Below are positions 63,782 through 64,000 of a stretch of 64,000 bases of DNA, one piece after another. Every line of letters starts with the position of its first letter. Position 1 is the first letter of the stretch. Below the pieces are notes generated by a model. The model saw only the letters and a program-made list of their open reading frames with translations. It had not been told where the DNA came from and ran no database searches. The translations under genes and the position numbers were made by a program. The DNA comes from Thalassospira mesophila (GTDB lineage Bacteria > Pseudomonadota > Alphaproteobacteria > Rhodospirillales > Thalassospiraceae), in NCBI RefSeq assembly GCF_002115755.1, contig NZ_JFKA01000007.1, positions 144,189 through 208,188 of the forward strand, in the 5' to 3' direction.

Positions 63782-64000
63782 CCACCGACGGGGTGCGGCG
63801 CTGGTTACTAGGGCGACGCGGACTGGCCGGGACGAGGTTTTCCCTCGAAGTTCTTTGACATTGTTGATCAGTAGGAAGGGATGCGCGGGCGGCGTTATGG
63901 CGCTACAGTCTGTGCATCCTGGAGACGACGGACCTTTTGGTTTGTTGGGGCTTTGGCTTCAACTGATTAACTGGTTTGTGGTAACCACCAAAAATGTGCA
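63782..64000 (+). other. 16S rRNA leader (rrn operon start)
   Basis: GTTCTTTGA at 63850-63858 is a boxA-like antitermination element. It is followed by TTGTTGATCAGTAGGAAGGG, very like other Rhodospirillales rrn leaders, and a stem GGATGCGC/TGTGCATCC that would flank 16S processing. The mature 16S rRNA must begin just beyond the window. Confidence 0.75.

Overview
The window is a chromosomal segment of a Gram-negative alphaproteobacterium. A Rhodospirillales organism close to Thalassospira is the most likely source. The evidence is the glnB-glnA operon, paired outer-membrane iron uptake and TonB genes, periplasmic TRAP binding proteins with twin-arginine signals, DUF1127 and DUF2218 proteins, and an rRNA leader with the GTTCTTTGA box typical of this class. 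The genus is inference; no 16S sequence lies inside the window. No prophage, insertion sequence, CRISPR array or plasmid gene was found.

Layout. 1-10.4 kb is an accessory, regulator-rich stretch: a truncated LysR regulator, small proteins, a c-di-GMP phosphodiesterase, three DMT/EamA exporters mixed with two AraC regulators, and a membrane adenylate/guanylate cyclase. 10.4-21.3 kb holds a TPR-sulfotransferase, an adenosine/adenine deaminase, a phytanoyl-CoA-dioxygenase-like enzyme with a divergent AraC regulator, two alpha/beta hydrolases, an OsmC protein and a PAS-GGDEF cyclase. 21.4-35.7 kb is mostly core: glnBA behind a likely sigma-54 promoter, an aminotransferase, a Gfo/Idh/MocA oxidoreductase, tRNA-His, pyrC, a SprA-like protein, a fourth DMT exporter, gyrA-coaD-cyclophilin, and three tRNA-Lys genes in 248-bp tandem cassettes.

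36-45.6 kb is an iron acquisition locus: exbB-exbD-exbD-tonB on the plus strand, converging on a minus-strand set of TonB-dependent receptor, binding protein, FecCD permease, ATPase and DUF2218 protein, with a divergent AraC regulator at the receptor. Fur-like 7-1-7 boxes lie before exbB and the receptor. The best box lies before an unrelated 77-residue protein at 29.5 kb, and another lies inside the promoter of a probable small RNA at 60.4 kb. Together these suggest a dispersed Fur regulon.

45.8-64 kb holds two tandem orphan TRAP binding proteins, a very large transporter-fused hybrid histidine kinase with a LuxR-type response regulator nearby, a PAP2 phosphatase, pepN, a methyl-accepting chemotaxis protein, the predicted small RNA, a SPOR-domain protein, upp, a lipoprotein, and an rRNA promoter and leader. 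The 16S gene must start just past the right edge.

The most interesting observations are (1) a roughly 190-nt RNA at 60.4 kb with five stem-loops, two of which display CUCUCUC loops, a TATAAT promoter and an overlapping Fur-like box; (2) a 53-nt hairpin that buries the ribosome binding site of a DUF1127 protein at 4.3 kb; (3) the perfect tandem duplication of promoter-tRNA-Lys-terminator cassettes.
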